64,000 nt of DNA from Collybia mongolica (taxonomy: Eukaryota > Basidiomycota > Agaricomycetes > Agaricales > Clitocybaceae). The first letter of the stretch is position 1. Every line of letters starts with the position of its first letter. The DNA lies in NCBI GenBank assembly GCA_013420905.1, contig JAAXNY010000005.1, positions 3,038,001 to 3,102,000 of the forward strand, read 5' to 3'. Shown here piece by piece: positions 46,357 through 60,698 of this stretch. The position numbers were made by a program, and so were the translations under genes. Below the pieces are notes generated by a model. The model was not told where the DNA came from. It did no database searches and saw nothing but the letters and a program-made list of their open reading frames with translations.

Positions 46357-46983
46357 ATGCCAACGATCACTATCCGCAAAGCTACAATCAATGATGCGCC
46401 TGCATTATCAAAAATCTGCCTGCTCACAGGCAATGCAGGTGCATCTGCGGAACATCTCCACGACTTTGGTGAGCTCCCAGGGCTCGTATATGCTGTTCCC
46501 TACGTCCATCTGCCCACAACATGGGGATTCGTAATGGTCGACGAAGCTACCAACGAGGTGGTAGGCTACATCCTGGGCTCAAAGGACACCCGTACATACG
46601 AGAAATGCGCAGCAGAGCACTGGTGGCCTCCATTGGCGGAGAAATACCCGCCATCAATAGCAGTCAAGCCGGACGACGAGCGGTACATGAAGCTCCTCCG
46701 GAACATGCAGACCGCCCCAGAGGCGAACATTGCGTTTGCAGCGGCACATCTACATATTGATATTTTGGAACAGTACCAGAAACAGGGTTGGGGAAGGAAG
46801 CTGATCAAAACGGCGATTGAGTATCTCAAAGGAGAGGGTGTAGAGGGAGATGGCGTTTGGCTGGGGTTGGACCCGAGGAATGTAGGGGCGAGGCGGTTTT
46901 ATGAAAAGTTGGGCTTCGTTCGGATTGAAGGAGCAGATGAGAACCAAATGGGTATCAAGTTGAAGAATCTGAGGGGCGACTAA
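46357..46983 (+). CDS. GNAT-family N-acetyltransferase
   Basis: Single exon, 208 residues. Start MPTITIRKATINDAPALSKI is the usual GNAT beta1-alpha1. The acetyl-CoA-binding motif A is visible as HLHIDILEQYQKQGWGRKLI (Q/R-x-x-G-x-G/A form), and motif B as VWLGLDPRNVGARRFYEKLG, followed by FVRIEG. The insert WWPPLAEKYPP is typical of fungal and bacterial members that resemble NagA-linked or O-GlcNAcase-associated acetyltransferases. The substrate is unknown. The lack of introns, in a region where neighbours have several, could reflect horizontal or retro-derived origin or simply a small gene. Confidence 0.88.
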   Translation: MPTITIRKATINDAPALSKICLLTGNAGASAEHLHDFGELPGLVYAVPYVHLPTTWGFVMVDEATNEVVGYILGSKDTRTYEKCAAEHWWPPLAEKYPPSIAVKPDDERYMKLLRNMQTAPEANIAFAAAHLHIDILEQYQKQGWGRKLIKTAIEYLKGEGVEGDGVWLGLDPRNVGARRFYEKLGFVRIEGADENQMGIKLKNLRGD

Positions 46984-47212
46984 TAGTACGTATCGGATGT
47001 TCGGTCCGACGCAAGCTTATGTAACAAGACCAAATAATGGCTTTCACAGTTCACGCCGATTCGTTGTGACGCCTGTTGCTCTCCCACCACCACCACCTTC
47101 CCACTGAGATCCTTGCTTCAAAGCCACCCAAATATTGCTCCTCGAAAGTTCTCCCATTCATCTTTGATATACACCCTGGGAAGCTATATTTGAGCTTGAC
47201 GTGCGCCTCTAA

Positions 47213-49868
47213 ATGTCGGAGAACCCATTCCGTTCTTACACCGGTGAAGACCTATCTCCCAAGGATGACCGAGACCCAGCTCCTCAAGTAATATCTCCTG
47301 CGACTCCTCCAAGACCGCGGTCATCAAATCCGTACTTTGCCAACCAACATCAGGATGATACTCCACTTGTAAATATAAGCCCCGCGCCCCACACAACCCC
47401 CCGCCCAGAGCATCTTGAGGAGCCTCAATGGCAAATACCTATATATGAAAATCCAGTATTATATCCAATGCGTGAACCTGACTCAAGCCCCGAGGAGTTC
47501 CCTGCTCGACGCGTCAACCATCTACCTTTGGAACCTGGTCCAGCTGACACAAGGCGCGGATCCGCAGAGAGCGATGGGACCCTAAATGGCGATGAAGCCA
47601 ACCGATATAGTGATCCTTACAAGAAATTCTCGTTGTCTTCCTATGAACACCCTTATGACATCCCGCCTCCCCAAGCTGCGTACTCAGGTCTAGGCTCCTC
47701 TGGGACCAAACCACCTCCAAAACGCTCTGCCCTTCGTAGATGTGTTAGCTTCTCAGAAGAGGAACCCTCAGTTCGTGAGTATGTCCCAGACGAAGCAATG
47801 GAGATTATCGACCAGAAGACTGAGCGCGCCCTTAAACGTCGCGGAATACCATCCAACATGTTGGACCTGTATGCGATCAATGCCTTGGAGAACCGCAAAG
47901 CCGCAGAAAATCAGCCCGGGATGCGACGGCAAGATTCCGATGGTGACTCAGAGGTTTTTGGTTATTCGACTGCCCATCCAGGAATTCGTCGGGGGGATTC
48001 AACGGGATCCATGACTTCCATCGGCTCAGATATATTAGATCCTGACGATCCGCGAGTTACTGGCGTGGAAGCAAAATATTTGGATGATCCCGAGGATATC
48101 GAAAAGAATGCTCTCCAACAGATGGACTACAGGGCCCGCCGCAAACATCTCAATCGGATCCGGATCGAGTTCAATGTTTCCTGTATTTGGTTCCCTTACT
48201 TTGCCTAGCACGAATTTGACCACATTTCCAGCGATGCTCAACAGACAGGAATTTTTAATCAAGCTGGCAAAAGCTCTCATGACATTTGGTGCACCATCAC
48301 ATAGAATCGAGTCGCAGTTGATCGCTGCAGCTCGCATCCTTGAAGTTGAGGCCGAATTCATACACCTGCCGAGTATCATCATCTGCTCCTTTGGTGACCA
48401 GGAACTCGGCTGCTCTGAGACCCACTTTGTCAAGTGTGGGGGTAGACTCGCATTGGGCTCACTCCACAAAGTCCATCTGATTTATCGTTCTGTCGTCCAC
48501 GACGAAATCAGCGCGAAGGGCGCGACCGCAGATTTGGAGGAGCTCTTGGTCGCTCCTGATCTCTATTCCCTCTCTTTTCGGTGTTTTTTGGCGTTCTGTT
48601 TATCCGCACTAATATGTCCGCTCGCTTTTGGTGGATCGTTTCTAGACATGTGGATAGCTGGCGCTGGTGCTCTCGTCTTAGCTCTTCTCCAACTCAAAGT
48701 CGCGAACAAGAGTGCCATATATGCGAACGTCTTTGAGTGCGTCCTAAACACCATTCTCATTATTTCATCTACAACTGTGGGGTAGAATCACGACCTCCAT
48801 CGCTGTTTCGTTTGCAGCTCGAGGCTTGAGTAGCATACGAAGTCAGATATTCTGTTATACTGCCATCTCGTCCTCCTCCATCATCGGAATCTTGCCTGGA
48901 TATTTAATTTGTACGTTCCCCTCTTCCTTAGCCTACGGATTTGACATTCTGATTGTCCTTCCAGTGAGTAGTTCTCTTGAACTGGCCTCGAAAAATATTG
49001 TGTGCGGGAGCGTAAAGATGGTATATGCTTTAATTTACACATTATTCTTAGTGAGATACATCTATATCTTATGATTTGCAAGACCTCGTTGATCGTGTCC
49101 TTGTATAGGGTTTTGGTTTGCAAATTGGCTCGGACTTGTACCTTCTTCTCGACCACAAAACTCGCGACCAACTTGATACTCTCGCTGCCAGCCTCTCCAC
49201 CACCGTTGCGCTGACGGGGAGTTGGATAGCTGATAATGCCACTTCCAACAGTTCGATCCCCTTGACAGGGACGTGGACATTTACGCATGCGATCCCCCCC
49301 TCCCAGCGCGACATCTACGACGGATGTTACCGCTCTAAGGACGCTCCTTGGTATCTTCGACCGTATCCCCTCTGGACCTCCTTCATCATTGTCCCCCTCT
49401 TCTCTTTATTGTCATCGCTAGCGAACTTGCAGCCTTTAAAAAGCAGGCAGCTTCCAGTTATGGTTGTTATCTCTTGTGCCTCGTATGCTTCTAACAAAGT
49501 CGCAAATCACTATATATTCAATCGCTCAGACGTTGTCTCCGCCATTGGAGCTTTTACTGTTGGAATTTTGGGAAATGCTTATTCACGGAAAATGGGTGGA
49601 ACAGCGTTCACTTCGATGGTTACTGGCGTGCTATTTCTGGTACCGGTACGTACGAATAATTCACTGCCATGTCCAAGCCTACTCATGGATGTTGTAATTT
49701 TAGTCTGGGCTATCTCAGGCAGGGGGTATCACTGCAAATGGCAACGGCATCGATATTGGAGGCGCAATGATCGCTGTAACGATCGGAATCACGGTTGGGC
49801 TCTTCATGAGTCAAGCTTTGGTGTATGCATTTGGCACTCGAAAGAACGCTGCAGTGTTTTCGTTTTGA
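47213..49868 (+). CDS. Prm10/ThrE-family membrane transporter-like protein
   Basis: Large membrane protein of the ThrE/ThrE_2 family (yeast Prm10, a pheromone-regulated protein of unknown function; bacterial ThrE exports threonine). The first exon encodes a roughly 320-residue disordered N-terminus (MSENPFRSYTGEDLSPKDD) with Pro, Ser and Asp. The ThrE domain opens with RQEFLIKLAKALMTFGAPSH and RIESQLIAAARIL, followed by HKVHLIYRSVVHDEI. Hydrophobic helices follow, such as FRCFLAFCLSALICPLAFGG and FVVEC-type segments near 48720-48780. The ThrE_2 half has APWYLRPYPLWTSFIIVPLF, SDVVSAIGAFTVGILGNAYS and GGAMIAVTIGITVGLF. It ends NAAVFSF at 49868. Several introns; splice detail in the middle is approximate. 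Confidence 0.87.
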
Positions 49869-49978
49869 TTCAGGGGTTTGAGTTTTCATTACCGCCGATT
49901 TCGTTCCGCATTATTTCATATTCTTTTTGATAAAGACTGTCAGGTGGTACATTTGTATTGTTGTCGGTTGTACCAGGA

Positions 49979-52091
<2,113 letters not shown>

Positions 52092-52254
52092 TGTTAAATC
52101 TAGAGGATGAGCAGAGCTTGACTCGACTTGTTTTGACTCGATAATTACTATCGATCACATGATCATCGTCGATCGTACTGCCAAATCGGGCATACGTGTA
52201 ATGTTGACCGGCAACTTTCACGCTGTTTTCACAGGTTTAAATATTGGATATTGA

Positions 52255-53765
52255 ATGGCTGCCTCTTCTCCCTGGGACGATGTCTGGAATAATGCACAAC
52301 CAAGCCTCTCATCCATTCGAGATAGCCTTAACGCGAACGACTCTCCCGACCCACGTATCATACGAGTCGGCCAACTAGATTCTGAGCTTCTGGATCAGGA
52401 ACTTGTCCATCTACTCCAAGAACCTCTCGACAGAGCTCTTTCGCTATTAAATGTGAGTTTTCAGTCTTATAGCCCGTAAGTCGACTAACATCAACTAAAG
52501 GCATCCCTGAAAGCCAAACTTGCCCCCGAGCTTACATTGTTGATACAATTGACGCTATACAAACTATCTATATGGAACACTGGCGCCAGCTATGGAGCCA
52601 AACTGCAAGACCTCCGATACGTGGTACCTTCATTTTTCGGAAAATCTCTCACCCGTCTGTACTTTGTCCTCTTGGTTCTTGTCAAGAATCTGAGCAACAA
52701 ACAGCTTCCGGCTTACCCCGCCGAATCCTCCTCATTCATGGGACATTGACCATGATTTTACCGTATCTACACACGAAACTTCGTTCCTACGCTCTATCCT
52801 CCGCATGGCCTGATGCGCCTTCCTCGGACCGCCGGCGGAAGGCATGGAATATTATGACCTCGTTGGAGTCGACACATACGCTGCTGGGATTAACAAGCTT
52901 CCTCGCCTTTATGTGGGATGGGCGGTTCGTGTTTTTGAAATCGGTGTCTTGCAAATTACTCATATGTTATCTCAAGGTATCGCACAATAGCCGACCGAAT
53001 CCTCAATATGAGGCTCGTGCCTTCTCGCAGACTCGTGAAGCGTGACGTCAGCTACGAATTCATGAATCGTCAGATGGTTTGGCACGCCTTCACAGTGAGT
53101 TCCTCTGTCGTCTGTCGCGTATTAGAATACAACTTTAAGCATCTACACAGGAATTCCTACTCTTCATCCTTCCACTTGTTAGTGCTCGAGGCATCCGCCG
53201 ACGAGTAAATCGCATAACGAACTTTGCGTCTGGGATTTCTTTGACATCTTTATTGCCATCTTCAGCTGTTCGCGACAGCAAAGGTCATGGGAAGACTCCA
53301 CCGAAACGGGGAAAGTATTGGAGCCTTCCTCAAGACCAGTGTGCCATTTGTGCAGAAAATGCGTCGTTCAATCTGAACCCTTCTGACCCTGTTAATGCCT
53401 TTACCTCATTGGCAGCGGGTAGTGCCCAACACTCACATTTACCTGAACATGCGTCCCTCAATTCAGACATAGAGCCCCCACCGTTCCCCGCGTACAATCC
53501 ATATGTCACATCCTGTGGGGATATCTATTGCTACCATTGTATTGCAGAGAGGATGATGCGAGTGGCAGACGACGGGAAAGATGGTTCTGGCTGGGAGTGC
53601 TTGCGTTGTGGGGAGGGGGTCAAAAGTGCGGAGAGGTATACAATTGAAACGGAGAGCGAACTGAGTGGAAGCGACTACGAATTTAGCAGTGATTTGGATA
53701 TGTATTCCACTGACATATCGGGATCAATGGGGAGTTATACCGAGTCAGGTTTATCCGACTCATAA
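52255..53765 (+). CDS. PEX2: Peroxin-2, RING E3 of the peroxisomal receptor-recycling complex
   Basis: Peroxisomal membrane ubiquitin ligase that, with PEX10 and PEX12, ubiquitinates PEX5 for recycling. Start MAASSPWDDVWNNAQPSL. The membrane domain carries the family stretch RVGQLDSELLDQELVHLL, YLHTKLRSYALSSAW, STHTLLGLTSFLAFMWDGRY and SYEFMNRQMVWHAFTEFLLF. The C-terminal RING finger shows CAICAENA, SCGDIYCYHCI and CLRCGEG, interrupted by a Ser/Pro-rich loop of about 50 residues. An acidic Ser-rich tail of roughly 45 residues follows (SELSGSDYEFSSD). The intron near 52622 may use a GTGGTA donor and a GAG or CAG acceptor, so that junction is uncertain. Confidence 0.92.
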
Positions 53766-53962
53766 TTGTATCAAGATATGTACCCAATATACTCTTTATG
53801 GTTTGCATAATTTGGTAATGATACCGTAAGGTGTTGTTGCAAAACCCACTTCTAGATTGCGTGATAGATTGTATGGAAAGAAGTAATATGAAACATATTG
53901 GTAAATCGCAGCGCATTCCTTGATTGTTGAAGATTGTAGCTGTGAAGGAGTTTGCCGCAATG

Positions 53963-56900
53963 TTATCCGGCGCGTGCCACCTCGTCCTGAATTTGTTTCA
54001 GCACGGCGGGTTCCGCTTTGGCTAGACATTCTGTCTGGAACCACTGTGAGCCGCAAACAGCCTCCGCTTCCCGAATGTGTATCCCGATAAATGCACCCAG
54101 TTGGATTGTTCTTACGGGGTCGCGGTCATAAACCTGGATAGGAGTATAAATATTGAGTAGAGTAACAACCTTGGACAAGCATACCGCTTTTCGCCGATCA
54201 TGTTCCGGAGTCCCTTCAGTGTTTTGATAATAATAATCCGGAGCTTCATCAAGTTCCCAATGCCGTTTCAAGTTGTTGGCAGAAGGTATGGGGGAGCTAA
54301 TAGGATTGCTTGGTTAAAAATTTTTTAAGTAACGGAAGGGATTGCTTGCCCGCTCCGATCATCATCATTGGTAACTTGGGCCTCTTTTATCTCACAAAAC
54401 ACGTCAACCCAGAGGTTGAAAATTTCAATTGGAAGCCGCTTTAGTACGTCTATACGACCTGTAGAAACGAAGGATGCAATGCCCATGGCGGCTAGCTTTC
54501 GATGGCGTGGCTCGCTCATGTTATCAAACTAAAGAAAATATACAATGAGCGTTTCCCATAGGAACAGTAGTTGGCTTACTTTACTCCACCACTGGTCAAG
54601 CAGTCCTTCGTACAAGTAACTTTCCGTGACATTGCGCGAAGAAGCTGTAACCGTCATGAGCTGCAGAAACATTCGACGATCGGCCATAACAATTCTCGCG
54701 AGGAAGCATATCTGTTCTGTCAGGATAAGTGTGGAAGCCTACAGCAATGATGAGATGATTATGAGTAATGTTTAGAGTCGACAAACTTCTCCGTCGATGA
54801 GCGTTATCAGAATATGTGCAAAGAGCCCAGAATTATGCAAAGCTTCGCCCCATAAGCCTGACGGTGAAATCTGTACGAGTAAATTCAAGGTCAACAACAG
54901 ATCCTTCGCATTCACGAGCGTCACAGCTTCGCTTTTCAATGCAGTGAGGAACGCATCGAATAAAGCAGCTGCGCTTGCCTAGTCAAAGCATCCAGCAAAG
55001 GGTTAATATCCAATAACACAATTGGCATGCCACCACTGACTTGTAACAACCCTGGTGCATCTAGCAGAATATAGGATTCGATAACACTTGTAACCTTTCC
55101 AAGAAGATCCAGATTCGATGATAATATTGAAACGGCATCAAGAAAGAGATCAAACATTGCTGGAGCACCGTTGACACTTGATAAGGTGAGGGTGTTGCGA
55201 AGTGCTGTCAGCCATAGATCGAGACCGTCTTCATCAAGGTTGATCATGGCCTGCACAATCATAGTCAGCGGGAGGCACAGTGGCGGGAAAATATATACAG
55301 ACCCCTGGTGACAGACTTTCACGAACCAAAGGCACCACGATCCCACCTAAAGACGTCGATTGGGCACCCACAGACTATCAAAGTCGTTAGTGTACAATAT
55401 TTAAAGTCGTGTTTTGGAGGACCTCTATCAGCTTTGTGACGGTGACAAGTAAAGAGCTCTTGAACAACCATTGGTCACCAGCTTCAATCCCTTATGAAAA
55501 GATGCGACATCAACGAGCGCCATGCAATGGGAACACAAACGTCTTACAAAGCTTTGGTAAAGGTTCTGTGATTGCAGTGACGAAAGGTGCAATCTAGGAA
55601 CTCGATTAGCAGGATCTATAACTTGGGGCGAGGATAGAAACTAATACTCTTGGTCCCGCCTGCTCGATGACGACATTCAGACTGTGGTCGATGCGACGCT
55701 TGCTCTCAAATGTGTCTGCTTCCCCCATCAATTGTATGAGCTCTGATACCGTTGTGGGTAGGAACGGCGCAAATATATCTGGTTGGAACTCGAGGACCTA
55801 TAAATGGCATCAATAGCTTGGTAGATGAAGATAGAGAGGCTAGTACATCAAGACACTCTTTTAATGCAACTGCAGCAGTTAAACGTACAACGGCATCCGT
55901 CCCTGGCCCCCGGTCTTTCAGGAGATGTGTTAGTATCTCCCAAATTCGGGGGTTATTAGGAGATGCGCATGATTCGGAGACCCATTTTCCAATGAGCCAA
56001 GCAATACGACGTTTAATTATGGGGTAGCTGAAATATACTTAGGCCCATGTAACAATCAAATACGTGTCGGGTACATACTTTGGATTGGTATCCTGAGCTT
56101 CCACAAAGAGTGTGTGTTCCAACCACTGATTAAATGGGATAACATCTTTTAAACGAATAGCACAACGCCCAAGGGCACAATATAAGGCTTCCTTTTGAAG
56201 TACACTCTGCAGATCAACAGAATTTTGTGCTGAGAACATGAGGATATTGTATGAATAGGTATGGGACAGACAGTACTTACCTGCTACTTGCTTGAAAGTG
56301 GATTCCAGCAATGGCGTGACGTATTGCGGATATTGATTGGACAGTTGCATCAGGACCCTTTCACTGCAAGGCTGGCAGAAGTGTGCATGAGGCGAACTTG
56401 TGGTCGATAATGAAGGCCTACCCGTATTTCAAATTCCCACTGATCGTTTTCTTTGTCTTCAAGGTTAACCCACTCCTCGGGGTCAGCGACCCAATTTTCC
56501 AGATCCGTTGGGTTTAAAGGCATGAATCTTGTAACGAGTAGCTGTACAGCATTCCTAACAAATTCCTGTGATAATGCTGAGAACAATAAGCCGGAAATGC
56601 ATGATTCTGTCGAAGTTAATAGACACACAATTGGGATTCAAAGTTCCGTCTTTGCGAACAGGTGTCCATTGGGCGAGAATTTCTTTGAATAGGACCATAC
56701 CCTGAACCAGAAAACGAATAGGATAAATAGCATAATTCGTATCTGATAACTGGTGTAGTGATTGCCGCAAGACCCGGAGAATACACTTACCAGCAACTCG
56801 ATCCGATGGTCCACCTGTAGCTTCGACAACCTGGGACCAATAGAATAGTATCAGATCGCTGCACATTGGCAAATTGGAAAACCGAGACGGCGAAAGTTGC

Positions 56901-58129
56901 TGGAGTCTTCGGAAAAATTTGCCAAAAAGACGTATATGCCGGGTTAGTATATCGACCGAGCGCTTAGAATTCACGTCTATAGCAACCCCATTGCGAGGCA
57001 CTACATTGTTTCGTAGTTCGACGAGTGTTTTCAGCTGGATGGCAGAGTTTTGGAAAAGATCTCGTATCTAAAAGTCGGCTATGTTAAGAATATAAGTTTA
57101 TAGACGTTATGGAATTCGCCGACTGACCCAGGCTTGGTTACCTTCGGCTTCCTCTTTGGCTAGTTTGTCAACCCGGTTCCACAACCAAACAGCCATTTTC
57201 ACTATGCATTTATAAACAAGATGGGCAAGTAGGATGTCGTCGTGGATCCGCGGTAAGCTGACCGACTGTTGTGTTACAGTGGTTGACGAGATGCCTGTGA
57301 TCATGGTCGAATAGTAGCGATAGAGGACATGGCGAAGGTCCTCGACTATCTGGCGTGTGCATTAGGTACTACGGGTTTCTTTACAACGTTGTGATCACAC
57401 ACACCTTTGCCATCGTTTTGACGCCATTTAACATTTTGATGCTTGCAAATTCCTTCAAGATTCCATTCAGTAGATTCAAACTTCTCCGTAGTTTTAAAGT
57501 GGTCCTCGGATCCTCGTCTCTATTGATGTAACGCTTTTGTAAATTGGTGTCGATAACAACGACGATGTCTGTAACAAGAGATCCCCTTGACCTCACGAAT
57601 GAGGATTTCGAGCTAAAATATAACACGGACACTTACCAGTTGATGGGAAAGTCTTGTCGTGAAATTTTTGAAACGATGACCTCGTTACACTCAGCAATCT
57701 TTGCATAGAACGTCTAAGTTGAGCATAAAGCTTCATGAAGAAGGGCCATGTACCGTTTCGTCCTCCTCTTCCAGGAAATCCAGACAGCGCGTCCTAATCC
57801 GAATTCTGTGTTCGTCTGAAAGCAGCCTGTTTGTATGATATTGTTAGCAGATTTCATAGATCAGCTTCTTCACGGCCTGACTTTCGAGACCGCCAGTGGT
57901 TCAGCGCAGCATTCTTAAACTGGATGATTGATTGCTGACGGATGGCCAAAGGAACGGTCCGCACTGCAGCAATTTCATACAGGGCATCAAATGTTCCAAA
58001 CATGTCCAGCATCTGCTTGAGACGTTTACTGGATGCTTGTACTTGAGCAGGGTCTTGTGAGGAGGCAGCCATCATGACCTCATAAAGCTCTCCTGGCGAT
58101 ACGTTTTCGATTTTTACGCCCGTCGCCAT
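53963..58129 (-). CDS. Importin-11/Kap120-type karyopherin
   Basis: Importin-beta family transport receptor that carries cargo through nuclear pores; yeast Kap120 imports ribosome-biogenesis factors. Over 4 kb with many introns. The importin-beta N-terminal domain starts MATGVKIENVSPGELYEVMM, with PAQVQASSKRLKQM and VPLAIRQQSIIQFKNAALNH, the Ran-binding first HEAT repeats. Middle segments read as further HEAT helices (NLLNGILKEFASIKMLNGV, HPLFANEAL-like parts near 57000-57300 and LLSALSQEFVRNAVQLLV). The C-terminus has the typical DRDPVRTIQLGAFI and a stop at 53963 after QIQDEVARAG. Exon ends were not all resolved. Domain order and length support importin-11 rather than other karyopherins. 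Confidence 0.85.
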
Positions 58130-58470
58130 TGAATTCCCCCTCGAGGAGTTCTTGTCGATGGAAAGAACCGCGAGATGATATTGGATTAGTTACTTGCAAG
58201 GTGAAGAATGTAGATCTAGAGAGGAAGATCCACAAAGATCGCGGCAGAAATTTACTACCTTGGGGTCTAAAATGAAGGGGACTGGATAATAAGTGCAAAT
58301 AACGCGTCGCGCCAGGATCTGACTCTCAAAACTTACGTAAGGTTCATTTCATGGTTTTTCACGTTGTTTCCACCACAAAATCCGTTTCCTGGAGAGTACC
58401 ATTGCACTTCATCTTGTGCACCAAAAGATCTATTCGACGGAATAAGATACTGAAACAACCATTCAGGACT

Positions 58471-60588
58471 ATGGCCATCTTCATCCAAGACGAAATCATT
58501 GATGATTCTGAACCGGAGCGAGAGGAAATAAGGAAGCGAGAGAGAAACGCTAGGAAGTTGATAAGCCCAGGACGCGCCCCAAAGCTGTCTGCCGCCCGCG
58601 AAGTGATCGAAATTACAGATGATGAGCAGTACGGTGAGAATGGTACGAGCCTATTCAATATATAAATATGTTTCCATTTGACGCTCCCTTAGACAACCTT
58701 GTTCACGTCCCACATCCCAACTCTAAGCCAATGTCGAGTAAGAATACTCTCACTCACAGTCTATTTCCCGCCTCTTTCAGTCCCTCGCCATCGGTAGAAA
58801 CGACTCCAATCAGACCCGCTCCATCGAAGGGCTCCCATGCACGAGAGTCCACAACGCCTCAATTCCATTCTTTATCGCCACACACCAAAGACCACAATGC
58901 AGCCCCTTCAAACGATATCTACAGCGACGATGAACCAGGACTCAAAGTTGCGCATTTTGCCTACATGTGTCCTGCCAAGTCAGGCTTTTCGCGAGGAGGT
59001 TCCGGTTTTAGTGCTGTCTCCATAGAAGACAAACCTTCCCGGAAGAAAAGACTGCCTACACACCGATTCTCTTCTGACTTCTCCGACGCTGATTTGGCTA
59101 AGCTAAAGAAGTGCGTTAGCTGTGAGGTCATCTGGACCGCGCGCAAAACTGGGAGCCAGAAGATATTGCATATACAATCTTGTGGGAAGAAGAACGCCTT
59201 TACTGAGGAAACCATTCGTGTTCTTATCCAGAAGGAAATTGACACTGTTGTGGCCGGCAAAGGCAAAGGCAAAGTAACCCATGTGCTTCCAATGCAGCGG
59301 ACTTTCTTCGAGGATATCGTCACTGACGCTACCCGAAAGAAAAAGGGACGTCACTTAGAAGCTGTAGAGACTGTTCAAAGTGTCGCTGCTGCCCGTAGCA
59401 TTCTTTTAGATCGGGCGCATGTGGTTCTGGGATTACCTGGCAAACACCCAAAGAGCGATGACGAACTCTGCATGGTTCATACCCAATCCATAGGGAGAAC
59501 TGGTAATGATGGCCCAATGGCGGCAACCCAGGCTTTTGGTCAAAGTGCCCTGGGACAAGCGTATCTACTCTCTTCCAAACCCATTCTAACATGGTCAACC
59601 GAGCTTTCCCCAGAAAAAGGCGAATGCGATCCCGATGCTATTCCCACAACTCAGACTCTTTCTCCCTCAAGGCTTGGAGGGTTTCCTCGCGTGCCGCAGG
59701 ATGAATCACCCCAGCAGAAAATGTGGGACACACAGATCTTAGCACAATCCGATCTTATCAACAGACCGCATACTAGTGTGTGTATGGTCTTCTATGGGCT
59801 TCATTTGTGACTGATAACTCACAGGAACACCCCCCATTTCTTCTGAACGCTGATCCTATTCCCGGCTCTCGAAATATTAGCGCAAGAGATCTCGGTCTAT
59901 CTCAATCTCAAACATTGAGGGATGATAACAAACTAGTCTCTTCGCTTCGCCAGGGCAACAATTTAGAGGATGCGAAGAGTACTTGCACTGATAAAAATCT
60001 AGATAATGTGGACAGTCCGGTCAATAAATGGCATGACGATGAAGCATATCTTCATTTTGAGCCCGAAATGGGATTTGGTGTCCTGCATACGAACACGGAA
60101 TATCAGATAATGTCTTTCACAAATGGGGGAACCACAACATCCGGAAAACAAAAAATAAATTCTTCCGAAAGGTCCGGACCCACGGTTGGTGACGCTAGCC
60201 CAACCAGACTGACTCCAAGGAGAGCTCCCAAGAAAATGAAAGGCAAACAGGAAGAACAAGATGATGAAAAATGGGAGGCGACTATAAAAAAACGATTAAT
60301 GCAAGACCGTAATATGCATCTCCGCATTCTGCGGTACGAGGTACGTAATCCGGAACAAGACCACAGAACGTCCTCCGACCCGTGAACTTTAGCCAATACA
60401 CTTTGATATGTTTTTGAAATTGGCATCCAATGAAAGCACAAATTCTGGAAAGTTCAAGGCGCGACTGCGATCATTTCTTGATAGACAGGTATGACCTACT
60501 CGTCAGTCTGTTTCTGGTCCGCCGTACTCATGAATGACGCCAGGCGATCAATTTTTATGGTGCGGATTTCACTGGACGAAGACGGTGA
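58471..60588 (+). CDS. SLX4: Structure-specific endonuclease scaffold SLX4-like
   Basis: Scaffold of the SLX1-SLX4 nuclease that resolves branched DNA in the nucleus. About five exons, start MAIFIQDEIIDDSEPEREE. The first 200 residues are disordered and Ser/Pro-rich. A cysteine-histidine module, LKKCVSCEVIWTARK then ILHIQSCGKKNAF, fits a UBZ-like or basidiomycete SLX4 zinc finger. Much of the middle is low-complexity. The conserved C-terminal domain that binds SLX1 is short and near the end: LRILRYEPIHFDMFLKLA, KFKARLRSFLDRQAINFYG, closing FTGRRR at 60588. The pattern of a tiny conserved C-terminal domain on a long disordered protein is typical of fungal SLX4. It is divergent from the importin gene. 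Confidence 0.85.
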
Positions 60589-60698
60589 CTGCTTCTGGGT
60601 GGAAAAAAACCTGTATGATTAGCGAGGTCTAAACAGCTTTAAGTTGTATGTGTAACAATGTAAACTAGAGGGTATGAGAACATTCATCTATAGATGTT

